Shown: one piece after another, positions 13,663 to 14,385 of the stretch
Layout of the letters: each line of letters opens with the position of its first letter
Position numbering within the stretch: the first letter of the stretch is position 1
From: GCA-003244245 sp035997545
GTDB taxonomy: Bacteria > Actinomycetota > Actinomycetes > Mycobacteriales > Pseudonocardiaceae
NCBI GenBank assembly: GCA_035997545.1
Contig: DASYIL010000304.1
Span: forward strand, 1-14,385
Reading direction: 5' to 3'
DNA: 14,385 nt
The notes under the pieces: generated by a model
Seen by the model: only the letters and a program-made list of their open reading frames with translations
Databases searched by the model: none
What the model was told of the DNA's origin: nothing
Position numbers and translations under genes: made by a program

Positions 13663-14385
13663 CGGACACCCGTGAGGGCGGACCGGTCCTGGTCCGAGTC
13701 ACGGATCCAGAGACCGACGACTCGGCGCTGGCCGCTTTGCTGACTGCGGCGGGGCTTAGACCGGGTCGTTGGCCGGTCGTCGTGCTGATCGGCGGAGCCG
13801 CTGGCCTCGGTGCGCCACCGGGGGGGTTGATCTGGCAGGCGCTGTTCCGCGAAGGGCTGCTGGCCGGCATCGAGCAGGCTGGTGCCTGCCTGGTGGACGG
13901 CGGCACCAACTCCGGTGTGATGGCGCTCGCCGGTGCGGCGCACGCGGCCGCTGGAGCAACCTTCCCGCTGGTCGGGGTGGTCGCCGAAGGAACCGTCCGA
14001 TGGCCGGGGCACACCCCGGCGCTGCCCGACGCCGCAGACCTGGAGCCCCACCACACGCACGTCGTGGCGGTGCCCGGGACGCAATGGGGCGCCGAGTCTC
14101 CATGGCTCGCACGAGTGGCAACAGTGCTCGCCGGCACCGCGCCCTCGGTCAGCGTCCTGATCAACGGTGGCGGGATCGCATTAGACGATGCAACGCACTC
14201 CGTGGCTGCCGGCCGACCAACGGTGGTCGTCGCCGGTACCGGACGGACCGCCGATGAGCTCGTAGCTGCCCGGCATGGACCGCCCCCCAACGATGTCGGC
14301 GACGAATCGATCGAACAGTTGCCCGGCGACCAGTTACAGAGCCTGGCTGCCTCTCCGCTGCTGGAGGTAATCGAGGGAGGCACAC
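13659..14385 (+). CDS. LSDAT/SLOG-domain protein (prokaryotic TRPM-type SLOG), 3' end outside window
   Basis: The frame starts at the GTG overlapping the CHAT stop (GTGA) and is still open at the window edge after 242 codons. It shows the Rossmann-like SLOG fold of the LSDAT class. PVVVLIGGAAGL (39-50) is the first strand with the glycine loop. CLVDGGTNSGVMAL (77-90) carries the nucleotide-binding GGTxxG loop. LEPHHTHVVAVPG (128-140) and WGAESPWL follow, then PSVSVLINGGGIALDD (162-177), AAGRPTVVVAGTGRTADEL (183-201) and a terminal ASPLLEVIEGG. The class is related to the N-terminal region of TRPM channels and is predicted to bind nucleotide-derived ligands. Coupling to the CHAT gene suggests a sensor for, or generator of, the signal that controls the protease. 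Ligand and activity are unknown. Confidence 0.82.
   Translation, partial: MTDTREGGPVLVRVTDPETDDSALAALLTAAGLRPGRWPVVVLIGGAAGLGAPPGGLIWQALFREGLLAGIEQAGACLVDGGTNSGVMALAGAAHAAAGATFPLVGVVAEGTVRWPGHTPALPDAADLEPHHTHVVAVPGTQWGAESPWLARVATVLAGTAPSVSVLINGGGIALDDATHSVAAGRPTVVVAGTGRTADELVAARHGPPPNDVGDESIEQLPGDQLQSLAASPLLEVIEGGT

Overview
This is a high-GC actinomycete segment. It has frequent GTG starts, 4-bp gene overlaps, an actinobacterial-type VLRF1 peptidyl-tRNA hydrolase and an ergothioneine cluster. The style fits a filamentous actinomycete such as a member of the Pseudonocardiales, but no marker in the window fixes the genus. No rRNA, tRNA, CRISPR array or intact insertion sequence was seen.

Left part (1-2654). 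The window opens with the 3' end of a sugar-porter MFS gene. A decayed sugar ABC transporter lies convergent to it: the 3' end of an RbsA-like ATPase gene carrying an in-frame stop and a 2-base duplication, followed by a truncated and frameshifted RbsC-like permease gene. An intact acVLRF1-type peptidyl-tRNA hydrolase gene, a short gap with a possible acetyltransferase remnant, and a reverse-strand short-chain dehydrogenase gene follow.

Middle part (2655-6395). An ABC-F ATPase gene diverges from the dehydrogenase gene. Next come a 70-residue helix-turn-helix protein gene with a hairpin in its leader, a terminator-like inverted repeat, and a TetR-family repressor gene on the reverse strand. 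The TetR gene diverges from a fragment of an ABC exporter ATPase that has lost both ends. The 3' break of that fragment sits exactly at a nested palindromic repeat of about 100 bp.

Right part (6396-14385). egtA-egtB-egtC-egtD form a tight operon for ergothioneine biosynthesis: EgtD trimethylates histidine, EgtA makes gamma-glutamylcysteine, EgtB joins the two oxidatively, and EgtC removes the glutamyl group. The lyase gene egtE is not next in line. Instead, 67 bases downstream on the same strand, there is a 927-residue protein with an N-terminal domain resembling the M17-peptidase N-domain, a CHAT (caspase-like) protease domain with His and Cys in place, and a helical TPR-like C-terminus. It overlaps by 4 bp a gene for an LSDAT/SLOG nucleotide-binding protein (the prokaryotic relative of the TRPM N-terminal domain), which is cut by the window edge.

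The protease plus SLOG pair looks like a nucleotide-sensing conflict or stress-response module and is the most interesting part of the window. The left half, with three broken transporter genes, looks like a region undergoing gene loss.
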